NCBI GenBank assembly: GCA_016218915.1
Contig: JACRCQ010000036.1
Location: 62,001 to 126,000 of the forward strand
Direction of reading: 5' to 3'
DNA length: 64,000 bases
Source: Deltaproteobacteria bacterium
GTDB taxonomy: Bacteria; Myxococcota_A; Polyangia; Polyangiales; Polyangiaceae
The notes under the pieces are model-generated. The model made no database searches. It had not been told where the DNA came from and worked only from the letters and a program-made list of their open reading frames with translations. Positions 8,731 to 17,658 of the stretch are shown one piece after another. A program made the translations under genes and the position numbers. Within the stretch, counting starts at the first letter, position 1. Each line of letters starts with the position of its first letter.

Positions 8731-10233
8731 GTGACAGACCGAACCGATCCTTCGAGCCGCTACCTTGTTGTCTCCGACTTGCACCTGTGCGACTTCGAGG
8801 AGCACGCTGACGGGTGGAAGGTCCACAAAAGCGCCCGGTTTTCCATTGACGAGGACTTCGAGGCGCTGGTGGACGAGTTCGTGCAGCGGGCCGAGCCCGA
8901 TGCGCCACTGGTGCTCGTGCTCAACGGCGACATCTTCGACTTTGATCTGGTGACCGCCATACCTGAGCCGGCGCCCTGGCCCGTCAGCTCGTCGGAGCGC
9001 AAACGGGGCCTGCTTCCCACTGCGGACAAGTCCGTCTGGAAGCTTCGCAGGATGCTCTCCGATCACTCCCGCTTCTTGCGCACGCTCGCAGGCTTGCTCG
9101 TTCGCGGACACAAGGTCGTGTACGTGATGGGCAACCACGATCGGGAGTTCCACTTCACGCAGGTGCAGGACGCGCTGGTCGAAGAGCTCCGCAACAACGT
9201 CGCGGCGCTGGGAGGCCAGCTCGCAGACGGGCTGGTGCAGTTCGAGCCGTGGTTCTACTACGTCCCGGGCGTGATCTACGCGGAGCACGGGCAGCAGTAC
9301 GACTTCTACTCCTCGTTCCGATACGTGCTCTCACCCGTGGTCGAGGCTGACGGGCAGCGGGTGCTGGCGCTGGCGATGGGGAATCTCTCCAACCGGTATC
9401 TCGTTGGACGCATGGGCTACTTCAACCCCCACGCGTCGGACTACATCCTGAACGTGTTCCACTATGTGGCGCACTGGCTCCGGTTCTACGCCTTCAGCCG
9501 TCACGGCATCCTGATCAACTGGTTCTGGGGAAGCATCCTGGTGATCGCGCGTCTTGCAGCGCTCAAGAAGGCCACGCACCGACGGCCGGACGACTACGAT
9601 GTGCTGCTCGATGAGGCGGGACGCAGAGCGGGGTTGATGCCGGCCACGATCCAGGCGCTGGGCGAGCTGCAGCGTCCTCCGATCACCACCAGGTTCTTTC
9701 GCATCCTGCGTGAGTTCTGGATCGATCGTCTCACCATCGCGGTGCTCATGACGATCGGCACGGTAGCGCTGGCGGTCACGCCGGTGCCGTTGTGGGTCAA
9801 GCTCATGGTGCCCTTGTCGAGCTTCCCGCTCCTGTATTTCGTGTACGAATCGCTTGCTCGCGGAGAGACGATCTTCACGGCTGAGCACGAGGTCCCCAAG
9901 TACGCCGCGAAGATCTGCGGGCTGCTGAGCGCAAAGGTCATCACGTTCGGCCACACGCATCGTCCTCGCGTGGTTCCCCTTGCCAGGAATCGATCGTTCG
10001 TGGACACCGGGACATGGGCGCCGATCACGCAGGGCGACAGGACCCCGAGCCTGGTGCCTGGGTACAGGAACTACCTGGTGATCGTTGCCAAGGGCGACGA
10101 TGTCCGGTTCACGCTCGGCAGCTGGATGCCAGCGCGAAGCCTGGAGCGTCCTGCGGTGACCTTGCCGGAGCGGGTGCCTGCGACGCTCCGGCGCGGGGTG
10201 CGTGAGATCGGGGCGAGCCCATCGAGGGCCTAG
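8731..10233 (+). CDS. Membrane-anchored calcineurin-like metallophosphoesterase
   Basis: About 500 residues. The full set of metallophosphoesterase motifs is present in order: DLHLCD (D-x-H), NGDIFDF (GD-x-x-D), GNHDRE, EHGQQYD and a C-terminal FGHTHRP. A hydrophobic pair of helices lies between the catalytic motifs (about residues 330-375, ALAVTPVPLWVKLMVPL), so it is probably anchored in the inner membrane with the active site on one face. Relatives include UDP-2,3-diacylglucosamine hydrolases (LpxH) and larger uncharacterised membrane phosphoesterases; the length and inserted membrane segment argue for the latter. The GTG at 8731 is chosen because the protein similarity begins right after it; TTG at 8626 and ATG at 8683 are in frame but have no better ribosome site. 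Confidence 0.88.
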   Translation: MTDRTDPSSRYLVVSDLHLCDFEEHADGWKVHKSARFSIDEDFEALVDEFVQRAEPDAPLVLVLNGDIFDFDLVTAIPEPAPWPVSSSERKRGLLPTADKSVWKLRRMLSDHSRFLRTLAGLLVRGHKVVYVMGNHDREFHFTQVQDALVEELRNNVAALGGQLADGLVQFEPWFYYVPGVIYAEHGQQYDFYSSFRYVLSPVVEADGQRVLALAMGNLSNRYLVGRMGYFNPHASDYILNVFHYVAHWLRFYAFSRHGILINWFWGSILVIARLAALKKATHRRPDDYDVLLDEAGRRAGLMPATIQALGELQRPPITTRFFRILREFWIDRLTIAVLMTIGTVALAVTPVPLWVKLMVPLSSFPLLYFVYESLARGETIFTAEHEVPKYAAKICGLLSAKVITFGHTHRPRVVPLARNRSFVDTGTWAPITQGDRTPSLVPGYRNYLVIVAKGDDVRFTLGSWMPARSLERPAVTLPERVPATLRRGVREIGASPSRA

Positions 10234-10452
10234 CCCTGCTTGTCTTCACGGCCTCGGCTGAGGCTGGTCGGTTTGTCCATGCAACCCATCTTGACGGAAG
10301 AACTCGCTCGGCGAGGGATGCATCGGCGACGTCGACTCCCCGTTCAACTCGTGAGCGGCAATAGCGACGTCACGCATTTGCCTTGCGTGAAGTCGTGCGC
10401 GCAAGCATATGTATTAACACAAGCTTCTCGTCGGCGATTTCACGGTTGGTCC

Positions 10453-11439
10453 ATGTCGGCACGCAGGGACGCAGTCGCGGTGATCGGCGGTGGATCGGTC
10501 GGATCGATCCTGGCCGCCCATCTGCTGCAAGCAGGTCACGAGGTCTACACGGTGGATCGCGGGCGACGCTTCGAGCAGATCCGCGCGGATGGTTTCGTGA
10601 TCAAGGGAAGGCACGAGACCAGCATACGTCCTGCTGTGCTGCTCAAGTCGGTCGAGGAGCTCGAGCCGCACGCGGACTGCATCCGGGTCTGCTTCATCTG
10701 CACCAAGACCTGGGCGCTCGACAGCGTGCTCCCAGCACTCAAGAAGGTTCTTCGTCCTGAAGCGACGGTGGTGAGCTTTCAGAACGGGATTGGACCGGAG
10801 GACGACGTCGCCAGGTTCTTTCCGCGGGAGCGGGTGGGAAGGGCGGTGGTCAACCTGGGGTGCAACGTGCTGCGCGACGGCAGCGTCCAGGTGCAGTGGT
10901 CGACTCCGCCCCACTACTTCGGCGCGATCGACGGTGGCGGGGCGGTGATGAGGCCATGGGCGGATCTGCTTACCGAGGCTGGGCTCGCGACGGAGTTCGT
11001 GTCCCAGCACGAGGTTCGAAAGAGGGGGTTCTTCAAGACGATCCTCAATGCGTCGCTCAGCCCCCTTTGTGCGAGTGCGGGCATGACGATGCGCGAAGCC
11101 ATGCAGAGCAAGCACGCGCGCGCGATGGTGGCCATGCTGGTTCGGGAAGGGCTCACGGTGGGAGCCGCGATTGGCTACCACTACGGGCCGGACGCGGAGG
11201 CGCAGTGCCTCTGCTACCTGGATGCCGGCGGGGATCACCGTCCATCCATGTGGGCCGACCTCGAGCGCGGGAGCCGAACGGAAATCGAGCATATGAACGG
11301 CAAGATCATCAAGCTCGGCAGGGCGTTCGGCGACATCGACGTGGACGTGAACGTGTTCTTCGCTTCGATGATCATGAGCCTGGAGATCAAGTCCGGCGCA
11401 CGCGCAGCAGGAGACGTCCCGGACTACGTAGCGCTCTGA
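10453..11439 (+). CDS. Ketopantoate reductase (ApbA/PanE) family protein
   Basis: A 328-residue NAD(P)-dependent oxidoreductase. It begins with a Rossmann strand and the G-x-G-x-x-G loop (AVIGGGSVGSILAAHL). FQNGIGPEDD is the family FQNG motif, the catalytic Lys is in RKRGFFKTILNA, and the conserved Glu is in RTEIEHMNGKIIKLG. In true PanE enzymes these residues reduce 2-dehydropantoate to pantoate for CoA synthesis. Several paralogues of this fold act on other 2-oxo acids, so the substrate is not certain. The frame is open for 213 bases further upstream, but the domain begins at the ATG at 10453. The glutaryl-CoA dehydrogenase gene follows 85 bases later and may be co-transcribed. Confidence 0.85.
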   Translation: MSARRDAVAVIGGGSVGSILAAHLLQAGHEVYTVDRGRRFEQIRADGFVIKGRHETSIRPAVLLKSVEELEPHADCIRVCFICTKTWALDSVLPALKKVLRPEATVVSFQNGIGPEDDVARFFPRERVGRAVVNLGCNVLRDGSVQVQWSTPPHYFGAIDGGGAVMRPWADLLTEAGLATEFVSQHEVRKRGFFKTILNASLSPLCASAGMTMREAMQSKHARAMVAMLVREGLTVGAAIGYHYGPDAEAQCLCYLDAGGDHRPSMWADLERGSRTEIEHMNGKIIKLGRAFGDIDVDVNVFFASMIMSLEIKSGARAAGDVPDYVAL

Positions 11440-11524
11440 CCTTCGGCGTGCTTTCCGGCGCGTTTCGGGTATGGTCTAGCGTTCTTCAGGCACGCTTGCG
11501 CCCCCCATGGAGGAGTCGAACCCG

Positions 11525-12676
11525 ATGATCGATCTGTTCAAGTTCGAGGAGCTGTTGACGGACGACGAGAAGATGGTGCGCGACTCGGTCCGGTCGTTCG
11601 TGCAGGCCAGGGTGATGCCGCTGATACGCGACTGCTGGCGGGAAGGAAGGTTCCCCAAGGAGCTGATTGGAGAGATGGCAGCGCTTGGGCTGCTCGGCTC
11701 CACGATCCACGGCTACGGATGCGCCGGGCTCGGCCAGGTGGCGTACGGTCTGGCGATGCAGGAGCTGGAGCACGCGGATTCCGGGGTGCGGAGCTTCGTG
11801 TCGGTGCAGAACGGGCTGGTGATGCATCCGATCCACGCATTTGGCACCGACGAGCAGAAGAACCACTGGCTGCCTCAGCTGGCGCAGGGCAAGGCGATCG
11901 GGTGCTTCGGGCTGACCGAAGCGGACTTCGGGTCGAATCCCGGCGGGATGCGAACCACTGCTCGAAGCGACGGCACGGACTACGTTCTGAACGGCGCGAA
12001 GATGTGGATCACGAACGGAACGATCGCCGACGTGGCGGTGGTGTTTGCGAAGTGCGACGATCGCATCCGCGGGTTCCTGGTGGAGCAGGGGACGCCTGGA
12101 TTCACGACGCGTGAGATCCAGGGGAAGCTGTCGCTTCGGGCGTCGGTGACCGCAGAGCTGGTGCTGGAGGACTGCCGGATTCCGCTGCGCAACGCCCTGC
12201 CCGGAGCGGTGGGGCTGCGGTCCGCGCTGGAGTGCCTGAACCGTGCGCGATACAGCATTGCGTGGGGGGCGATCGGAGCCGCGAGCGCGTGCTTCGAGGA
12301 GGCGCTCGAGTACGCCAAGAATCGAGTGCAGTTCGCGCGACCGATTGCGGGCTACCAGCTCGTGCAGGAGAAGCTGGTGGAGATGTGGAACGAGATCAAC
12401 AAGGCGCAGCTCATGACCTTGCGGCTGGGGCAGCTCCTGGAGCGCGGGCTGGAGGATCCCACTCCGATCTCGGTGGCCAAGCGCAACAACGTGAAGATGG
12501 CGCTGCAGGCGGCGCGCACTGCGCGAGAGATTCTCGGGGCCAATGGCGTGGTCGACGACTACGTGTCAATGCGTCACGCGTGCAACCTGGAGGCGGTGTA
12601 CACCTACGAAGGCACGCACGACATTCACACGTTGATTGTGGGGCAGGCGCTCACCGGGATTGCGGCATTCAGCTGA
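11525..12676 (+). CDS. gcdH: Glutaryl-CoA dehydrogenase
   Basis: A 383-residue acyl-CoA dehydrogenase that oxidises and decarboxylates glutaryl-CoA to crotonyl-CoA with FAD, in lysine/tryptophan and benzoyl-CoA breakdown. Diagnostic features are the substrate-binding arginine segment (SGVRSFVSVQNGLVMHPI), FAD-binding CFGLTEADFGSNPGG and WITNG, and the C-terminal catalytic-base segment AVYTYEGTHDIHTLIVGQA, which closely matches the known GCDH Glu region. Length and motif order are normal and nothing is missing. The ATG at 11525 is chosen because GGAGG precedes it; an ATG at 11507 is also in frame but has no ribosome site. Two CoA-dehydratase activases lie 3-10 kb upstream, which is suggestive of aromatic or dicarboxylic acid catabolism but not proof. 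Confidence 0.95.
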   Translation: MIDLFKFEELLTDDEKMVRDSVRSFVQARVMPLIRDCWREGRFPKELIGEMAALGLLGSTIHGYGCAGLGQVAYGLAMQELEHADSGVRSFVSVQNGLVMHPIHAFGTDEQKNHWLPQLAQGKAIGCFGLTEADFGSNPGGMRTTARSDGTDYVLNGAKMWITNGTIADVAVVFAKCDDRIRGFLVEQGTPGFTTREIQGKLSLRASVTAELVLEDCRIPLRNALPGAVGLRSALECLNRARYSIAWGAIGAASACFEEALEYAKNRVQFARPIAGYQLVQEKLVEMWNEINKAQLMTLRLGQLLERGLEDPTPISVAKRNNVKMALQAARTAREILGANGVVDDYVSMRHACNLEAVYTYEGTHDIHTLIVGQALTGIAAFS

Positions 12677-12683
12677 AGCCGGA

Positions 12684-13130
12684 CTACTGGGAGAAGGTTC
12701 CGCCGAAGCTCTCGCAGGCGGACTTGATGTCAGAGACTATCCCTGTGTAGTACGACGTCGAAGCCGTCCAGCCCATCGTGACCATCGTGCACTTGGCCAG
12801 CGCTCCGGACTTGCACGCGGTCTGGGACCATGTGCCTTTGCAGCTCGACTTGGCACTCTCGAGCAGGTTCGCGCAGCTCGAGCCTGAGCAGTAGTTGTCC
12901 ACGCACATCTCTTCGGCAGGCCGGTCGCACGTGCCCTGGTAGTCGCCGCCTGCACCGCCACCGTCCGTGCCGCCGCTTCCCGCGCCGCCGCCGCTGCCCG
13001 CAGCGCCACCGCCGCTTCCCGCTGCGCCGCCGCCGTCGCTGCCTGCGGCGCCACCGCCGCTGTCCGAGCTGCACGCTGAAGCAGCGCACAGCAGAATCGA
13101 TCCGAGGGCCAGAACTAGGAACTTCTTCAT
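12684..13130 (-). CDS. Small lipoprotein with Gly/Ser/Ala linker and cysteine-rich domain
   Basis: A 148-residue lipoprotein. The signal peptide MKKFLVLALGSILL ends at a lipobox (AASAC, Cys20). A low-complexity linker of GGAAGSGG-type units (about residues 24-62) follows. The C-terminal globular part has seven cysteines (GTCDRPAEEMCVDNYCSG, SSCANLL, SCKG, ACKSG, KCTMV, ACESF). It is probably an outer-membrane or surface lipoprotein held off the membrane by the linker. AGAGAGG lies just before the ATG. The family is not recognised. The gene lies tail-to-tail with glutaryl-CoA dehydrogenase, seven bases apart. Confidence 0.85.
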   Translation of the reverse strand: MKKFLVLALGSILLCAASACSSDSGGGAAGSDGGGAAGSGGGAAGSGGGAGSGGTDGGGAGGDYQGTCDRPAEEMCVDNYCSGSSCANLLESAKSSCKGTWSQTACKSGALAKCTMVTMGWTASTSYYTGIVSDIKSACESFGGTFSQ

Positions 13131-13260
13131 GTTGAGCCTCTCTATGGGGGGGCGGGAACCTACACGTCGGCATCGGTCCGATCAACGCCGGATCACGCAG
13201 CTCGACCGATTGTCGCGCACGCGACAGGCGCAGGATTTTCGCAAAGCGGCCCAGGCGAGG

Positions 13261-14565
13261 CTACAGCACGCTGTGAGGCGGCTCGGACACAGCCGGCGGG
13301 CGCGAGGTCTCGTCGAGGGCGTAGTGCGGCGCGATGGGCCCTGCCAGGCGCAGCTTCCACGACTTGATCAATCCGATGTTCCGGCAATCGATCGGCGCCA
13401 GCTCCTCGAACCCTGCCTGATCCGCTTCGTCGAGCTTCTGGAAGTACGTGTTGGCCACCACCATCTCGCTCGGCCCAGCGTGGGCCATCAAGCGCGCTGC
13501 GAGGTTGATCGAATCTCCGATGGCGCCGATGTGCGCGCGGCAATAGGGACGTAGCGAGACGATCTCGATGTCGCCCATGCCGATGCCGATGTGGACGCCA
13601 CCAGCCTTCTGCACGCGATCGATCTCGCGCTGCCACTTGTTCGAAACCGAATTGCCGATCTCGGTCAGGGCCCGGGCGCACTCGAGCGCCTTCTTGAGGT
13701 ACCCATGGTCGGGCTCCGGCACGCCGAACAGCGATACCACCTCGTCGCCCACGAACTGGTACATCATCCCGCCAGCGTTCAAGATGGCATAGCGTGCATT
13801 GGAATAGAACGTAGTCAGCGCATTGCGCATCACCTCGTCGTCGCGCGTGTCTCGCACATAGGCCGAGAATGACGACAGATCCGCGAGCAGCACCACCACG
13901 TTGCGGTAGCGGCTCGGGGGCAGGATCTGATCCGGAGTCAGCCCTTTGGCATGGTGGAGCTGACGCAGGCGCCAGTAGCCGAAGTGCCAGAGCAGCGACG
14001 GCTGAAGGTTGGAGCCATCCCAGCTGTCGCCGAACGCATGGCGCCACTTGGCCCGGTCGATCGCGTCGCGCAGATGGTTGAGCGTGGCCAGCGAGATCTC
14101 CGTCATCTCGATGCCGAAGTGCCGCTTGACCAGCTCCAGCAGCCGGGGCTCGTCCCAGATCTCGAGGCGCAGCGTGGACGGGAGCGCGTCGAGCAGACGA
14201 CGATGGATCTCCTGCCAGCGCGGGTCCCCGGAGGTCTTGACCACGAGCACGAGATGGTCGGCGCTGCGGATCCTCGGCGTATCGACGCTGAACTTGCGGG
14301 TCAGGTGGCGGAGCATCTTGTCGAGCGGGTAGCCGAACTTGATCTCCACGAAGTAGGGGCAGGAGCCTGGTGGCTCCACCAGTACATCGGCAAAAGCACC
14401 CGGCGCTCCCAGATCCACCTCCCGGCTCAGGCCCACGGAATCCGGGGACGCGCCATCGTTCTGTATGTGCTCGAACCGGCAGATCTCGCAGCAGATCTCT
14501 TCGAGGAAGAGGCGAAGCTGACGATAGAGGTGGGGGTCGGTTTCAGAGCGGGCGGCATCAGGCAT
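13261..14565 (-). CDS. Class III nucleotide cyclase with nuclease-like (PD-D/ExK-type) N-terminal domain
   Basis: A 434-residue protein with two parts. Residues 220-405 are a class III adenylate/guanylate cyclase domain: metal-binding Asp229 (LLADLSSFS) and Asp274 (FVGDEVVSLFG), and the transition-state Asn and Arg in GDSINLAARL (Asn354, Arg358). The residue that usually reads the base, a Lys a few positions before the second Asp, is Gln270. Residues 45-155 resemble the restriction-endonuclease-like core: an Asp on a strand (FADVLVEP, Asp60), then E-x-K on the next strand (YFVEIKFGY, Glu74 and Lys76), a basic helix and another strand (DHLVLVVK). Four cysteines lie near residues 25-29. The cyclase call is firm; the nuclease-like call is by motif only. 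The ATG at 14565 has only a weak ribosome site. Confidence 0.85.
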   Translation of the reverse strand: MPDAARSETDPHLYRQLRLFLEEICCEICRFEHIQNDGASPDSVGLSREVDLGAPGAFADVLVEPPGSCPYFVEIKFGYPLDKMLRHLTRKFSVDTPRIRSADHLVLVVKTSGDPRWQEIHRRLLDALPSTLRLEIWDEPRLLELVKRHFGIEMTEISLATLNHLRDAIDRAKWRHAFGDSWDGSNLQPSLLWHFGYWRLRQLHHAKGLTPDQILPPSRYRNVVVLLADLSSFSAYVRDTRDDEVMRNALTTFYSNARYAILNAGGMMYQFVGDEVVSLFGVPEPDHGYLKKALECARALTEIGNSVSNKWQREIDRVQKAGGVHIGIGMGDIEIVSLRPYCRAHIGAIGDSINLAARLMAHAGPSEMVVANTYFQKLDEADQAGFEELAPIDCRNIGLIKSWKLRLAGPIAPHYALDETSRPPAVSEPPHSVL

Positions 14566-14687
14566 GCGACATGGGTAGCGTGGGCGGAACGCCGGGGTCA
14601 ATCCTCGCCGCGCTCCCGCGCCGCAAACCCGACACACCCCGCCTTTGCAGGTGTACGATGGACCTTCCTGCCATTCGAGGAGGCGCC

Positions 14688-17198
14688 ATGCACGTCCGAC
14701 CCATGACCATCCTGAGCGGGCTCGTCACGTCCGCAGCCATCCCCTGCATCATCGCGTCTTGCGGGGGCTCAGATGAGAGCGCAGCTGGCGGCGGAGGCGG
14801 AGCGTATCACTCGGATGCCGCGACGGACGCCGTGGACGATCGGATCGAAGCTGGCGGCAAGGATGCGTTCGATTCGGGCAAGTGCACCAGCTCCGCGGCA
14901 TGCGATGGCGGCGTGTGCGTGGCAGAGAACGGGGGCACCTGCTGCGACGCGAAGAACGTGTGCGGCGACAAGTGCTGCGGCAGCTCGTCCGTGTGCCTCT
15001 TCGGGGCGTGCGTGACTCCGGGCAAGGCTTGCCACACGGCCAATGACTGCAATGCGGGCGAGTATTGCGAGCCGGCTCTGGGCCCCAAACCTCCTGCACA
15101 GGATGGCGGCGTCGAGGGGGGCGGCGCAGATGCCGACCCCGGGCAGGATGCACCCGTGGACGTCTCCTCAGAGGCCGACAGCGGGCAGAGCGCTTGCTCG
15201 CAGACAGCGCCCCCGGAAGGAAAGTGCCTTGCCATGCCGCCGACCTGCCCTGCCGACGCAGGGACAGAGCCGGACGCCGGATGTCTTGCGATCTGCGAAT
15301 ACCATCCTCCGTCAGGCGGGCCGCTCAAGCCGGTCGTCAAGTGGAGCTGGGGCCCCAAGGCCACGACGTTCCCGGACGCCACTGACGTCTGGTCCACGCC
15401 GACCGTCGGAAGGATCTGGGACACGAACTGCGACGGGAAGGTCGACATGTTCGACGCGCCCGTACTGGTCTTCGTGTCCGGCAACGTGCACGAGACCTGC
15501 TGCTCCTGCAACTCGGCGACCGTGAGCACGTGCCACGACGGGGTGCTGCGGATGCTGGACGGGAGCAACGGGCACGAGATCTGGTCCGTGGACAAGGCGA
15601 GCGCGAGCTCCGCCGGATTCCTCGGATTCTCGCTGGCGATCGGCGACGTGGACAAGGACGGATTCATCGACATCGTGGCGATGACCGCAGAGGGGGACGT
15701 CGTGCTGCTCGACCGTCACGGCAAGGTCCAGCGCACGAGCGACAAGCCCTACCCGCACCTGAACTACACGACTGGATGGGGAGGCGGGATTGCGATCGCG
15801 GACATGGATCTGGACGGCTTTGCCGAGATTGCCTACGGCGACACGGTGTGGACCACGAAGGGCGCGGCGATCACGCGGGTATTCGTGGGCGGAGCGGGGA
15901 CGGGAGGAGGAGCCACGCAGGAGCTGAGCCTGATGGCGGACCTCGACGGCGCAGCGGACGGGCATCTGGAGCTGCTCGCAGGCAACACGGCATACAAGAG
16001 CGACGGGACGATCCTGTGGCAGCGCTCCGGTATCACCGATGGCTTCCCTGCAGTGGGAGACCTCGACGGAGACGGGGCACCGGAAGCCATCGTGGTGTCA
16101 TCGGGAACGCTCTACATCCTCAAGGCGGCGGACGGGACCGATGCGCTGCCGGCGCTCACGCTACCTGGCAATCAGTTCGGCGGGCCTCCGACGGTTGCGG
16201 ACTTCGACGGTGACGGCAAGCGGGAGATCGGAGTTGCCCAGGCGAACTTCTACTCCGTGCTCAAGCCCGACTTCGTCAACAAGACCATCGGCGTGCTCTG
16301 GAAGGCAGAGAACCACGACTACAGCTCATCGGTGACCGGCTCCACGGTCTTCGACTTCGAGGGTGACGGCGTTGCCGAGGTGATCTATGCCGACGAGTGC
16401 TTCCAGTGGGTATATGACGGCAAGACCGGGCAGGCGCGGATGGGAATGTCCCGCTCTTCGTTCACGGCGACAGAAGCTTCGCTGCTGGCCGACGTGGACG
16501 GAGACGGGCACGCGGAGATGGTGGTCGGCTCGGCGGGCGTGGACATGAGTGCAAGCGGGTGGACCTGTGCGGAGCACGAGACGACTGCGCTCAACGGCTA
16601 CACGTGGTCGCCCGGGCCGATGCCGAACAAGTCCTACCGCGGAATCCGGGTGCTGGCCGACGCAGCCAACTCGTGGGTAGGCACGCGCACGCTCTGGAGC
16701 GAGCACACCTACCACGTGACCAACATCTGCGACGATCGCGACAATGCCTGTGATCTCCCCAACACCTACGGCTCGATCCCGTCGCCGGAGAAGAAGAACT
16801 GGCAGGTCGGGTGGCTGAACGACTTCCGCCAGAACGTGCAGGACAAAGGCATCTTCAACGCTCCGGATGCGGTCGTGGCGCTGGCCGTGGATTGCACGAC
16901 TCCAGTGCAGGCGCACGTCTCGGTCCGGAACATCGGGCAGGCTTCGCTGCCTGCGGGCGTGGTCGTGGGCGTGTTCCTGGATCCGGCGGACCAGCAGGTG
17001 GGGACGGTGACGACCACCACGGCATTGCTGCCGGGACAGACCCAGACGCTCACAGTCGCGCTCGGCGCTCCTGCGACCGACAAGGACAAGTACCACGCGG
17101 CGATCATCCTGGATCCGCAGAATCCCAAGTTCCACGAATGCCGCGAGGACAACAACAAGTCTGCGCAGGCTGCGCCCCAGTGCTCCAACCCGAAGTAG
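14688..17198 (+). CDS. FG-GAP/VCBS-repeat lipoprotein with CARDB C-terminus
   Basis: An 836-residue secreted lipoprotein. The signal sequence ends at IIASC, followed by an acidic linker and a Cys-rich EGF-like stretch (SAACDGGVCVAENGG, TCCDAKNVCGDKCC). The middle is a beta-propeller of FG-GAP calcium-binding repeats, seen as DVDKDGFIDIV, DMDLDGFAEIA, DLDGDGAPEAI, DFDGDGKREIG, DFEGDGVAEVI and DVDGDGHAEMV. The last 110 residues look like a CARDB beta-sandwich (AHVSVRNIGQASLPAGV). Such proteins are usually surface adhesins or carbohydrate/protein binders. An excellent AGGAGG ribosome site precedes the ATG. The start region is divergent from the cyclase gene; the PilZ gene follows nine bases after the stop, so the two are probably one operon. 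Confidence 0.88.
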   Translation: MHVRPMTILSGLVTSAAIPCIIASCGGSDESAAGGGGGAYHSDAATDAVDDRIEAGGKDAFDSGKCTSSAACDGGVCVAENGGTCCDAKNVCGDKCCGSSSVCLFGACVTPGKACHTANDCNAGEYCEPALGPKPPAQDGGVEGGGADADPGQDAPVDVSSEADSGQSACSQTAPPEGKCLAMPPTCPADAGTEPDAGCLAICEYHPPSGGPLKPVVKWSWGPKATTFPDATDVWSTPTVGRIWDTNCDGKVDMFDAPVLVFVSGNVHETCCSCNSATVSTCHDGVLRMLDGSNGHEIWSVDKASASSAGFLGFSLAIGDVDKDGFIDIVAMTAEGDVVLLDRHGKVQRTSDKPYPHLNYTTGWGGGIAIADMDLDGFAEIAYGDTVWTTKGAAITRVFVGGAGTGGGATQELSLMADLDGAADGHLELLAGNTAYKSDGTILWQRSGITDGFPAVGDLDGDGAPEAIVVSSGTLYILKAADGTDALPALTLPGNQFGGPPTVADFDGDGKREIGVAQANFYSVLKPDFVNKTIGVLWKAENHDYSSSVTGSTVFDFEGDGVAEVIYADECFQWVYDGKTGQARMGMSRSSFTATEASLLADVDGDGHAEMVVGSAGVDMSASGWTCAEHETTALNGYTWSPGPMPNKSYRGIRVLADAANSWVGTRTLWSEHTYHVTNICDDRDNACDLPNTYGSIPSPEKKNWQVGWLNDFRQNVQDKGIFNAPDAVVALAVDCTTPVQAHVSVRNIGQASLPAGVVVGVFLDPADQQVGTVTTTTALLPGQTQTLTVALGAPATDKDKYHAAIILDPQNPKFHECREDNNKSAQAAPQCSNPK

Positions 17199-17207
17199 GA
17201 GAACACC

Positions 17208-17597
17208 ATGGCCGATTCGGTCCCTCCGCAGTCCGAGCGACGCGCAGGCGTGCGGTACCTCGCGTGCTTCCCGGGCTACGTCGTTCTGCCCGACGGCGCC
17301 CAGCGAATCGCGGTCATCCGGGATCTGAGCACTTCGGGCGTGCGGCTACTCACGGACACGATCAAGCTGCACGTCGACGACGTGGTGAAGCTGGAGCTGC
17401 ACATCGGCAAGGACCCGGACACGTGCAGCGTGGTGCGGGGGCGCGTGGTCCGCGTCGAGCCGGTCACGGACATCGACCTGTGGAAGCGCTGCTTTGCGGT
17501 GAGCTTTGACGAGCCGCTGGCGATGAGCGACGAGGACATTGCGCGGTTCCAGGGGCTGCCGCCGGTGTTCGAGTTCGAGCTGGAGCCCCTGGGCTGA
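17208..17597 (+). CDS. PilZ domain protein (probable c-di-GMP sensor)
   Basis: A 129-residue stand-alone PilZ domain. Both c-di-GMP contact motifs are intact: R-x-x-x-R as RRAGVR (residues 11-16) and D-x-S-x-x-G as DLSTSG (39-44), followed by the beta-barrel strands. Proteins of this type change partner binding when they load c-di-GMP, typically in motility, exopolysaccharide or surface switching. The gene is nine bases downstream of the FG-GAP lipoprotein, with GGAG before its ATG, so the two are probably co-expressed. No effector domain is attached. Confidence 0.9.
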   Translation: MADSVPPQSERRAGVRYLACFPGYVVLPDGAQRIAVIRDLSTSGVRLLTDTIKLHVDDVVKLELHIGKDPDTCSVVRGRVVRVEPVTDIDLWKRCFAVSFDEPLAMSDEDIARFQGLPPVFEFELEPLG

Positions 17598-17658
17598 AAC
17601 TCGTTCTGTTGCCGCTCAATTGGCCGGATTCCGCGCGATCTGCTAGTGCTCTCCCCGC

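Noticed and set aside
13107..13122. AACTAGGAAC-like sequence near 13111
   Set aside because: It is part of the start of the lipoprotein coding sequence and lacks the rest of the element's end; coincidence.
14370..14687. N-terminal extension of the FG-GAP protein
   Set aside because: It overlaps the divergent cyclase start, lacks a signal peptide, and the ATG at 14688 has an AGGAGG ribosome site and lipoprotein signal.
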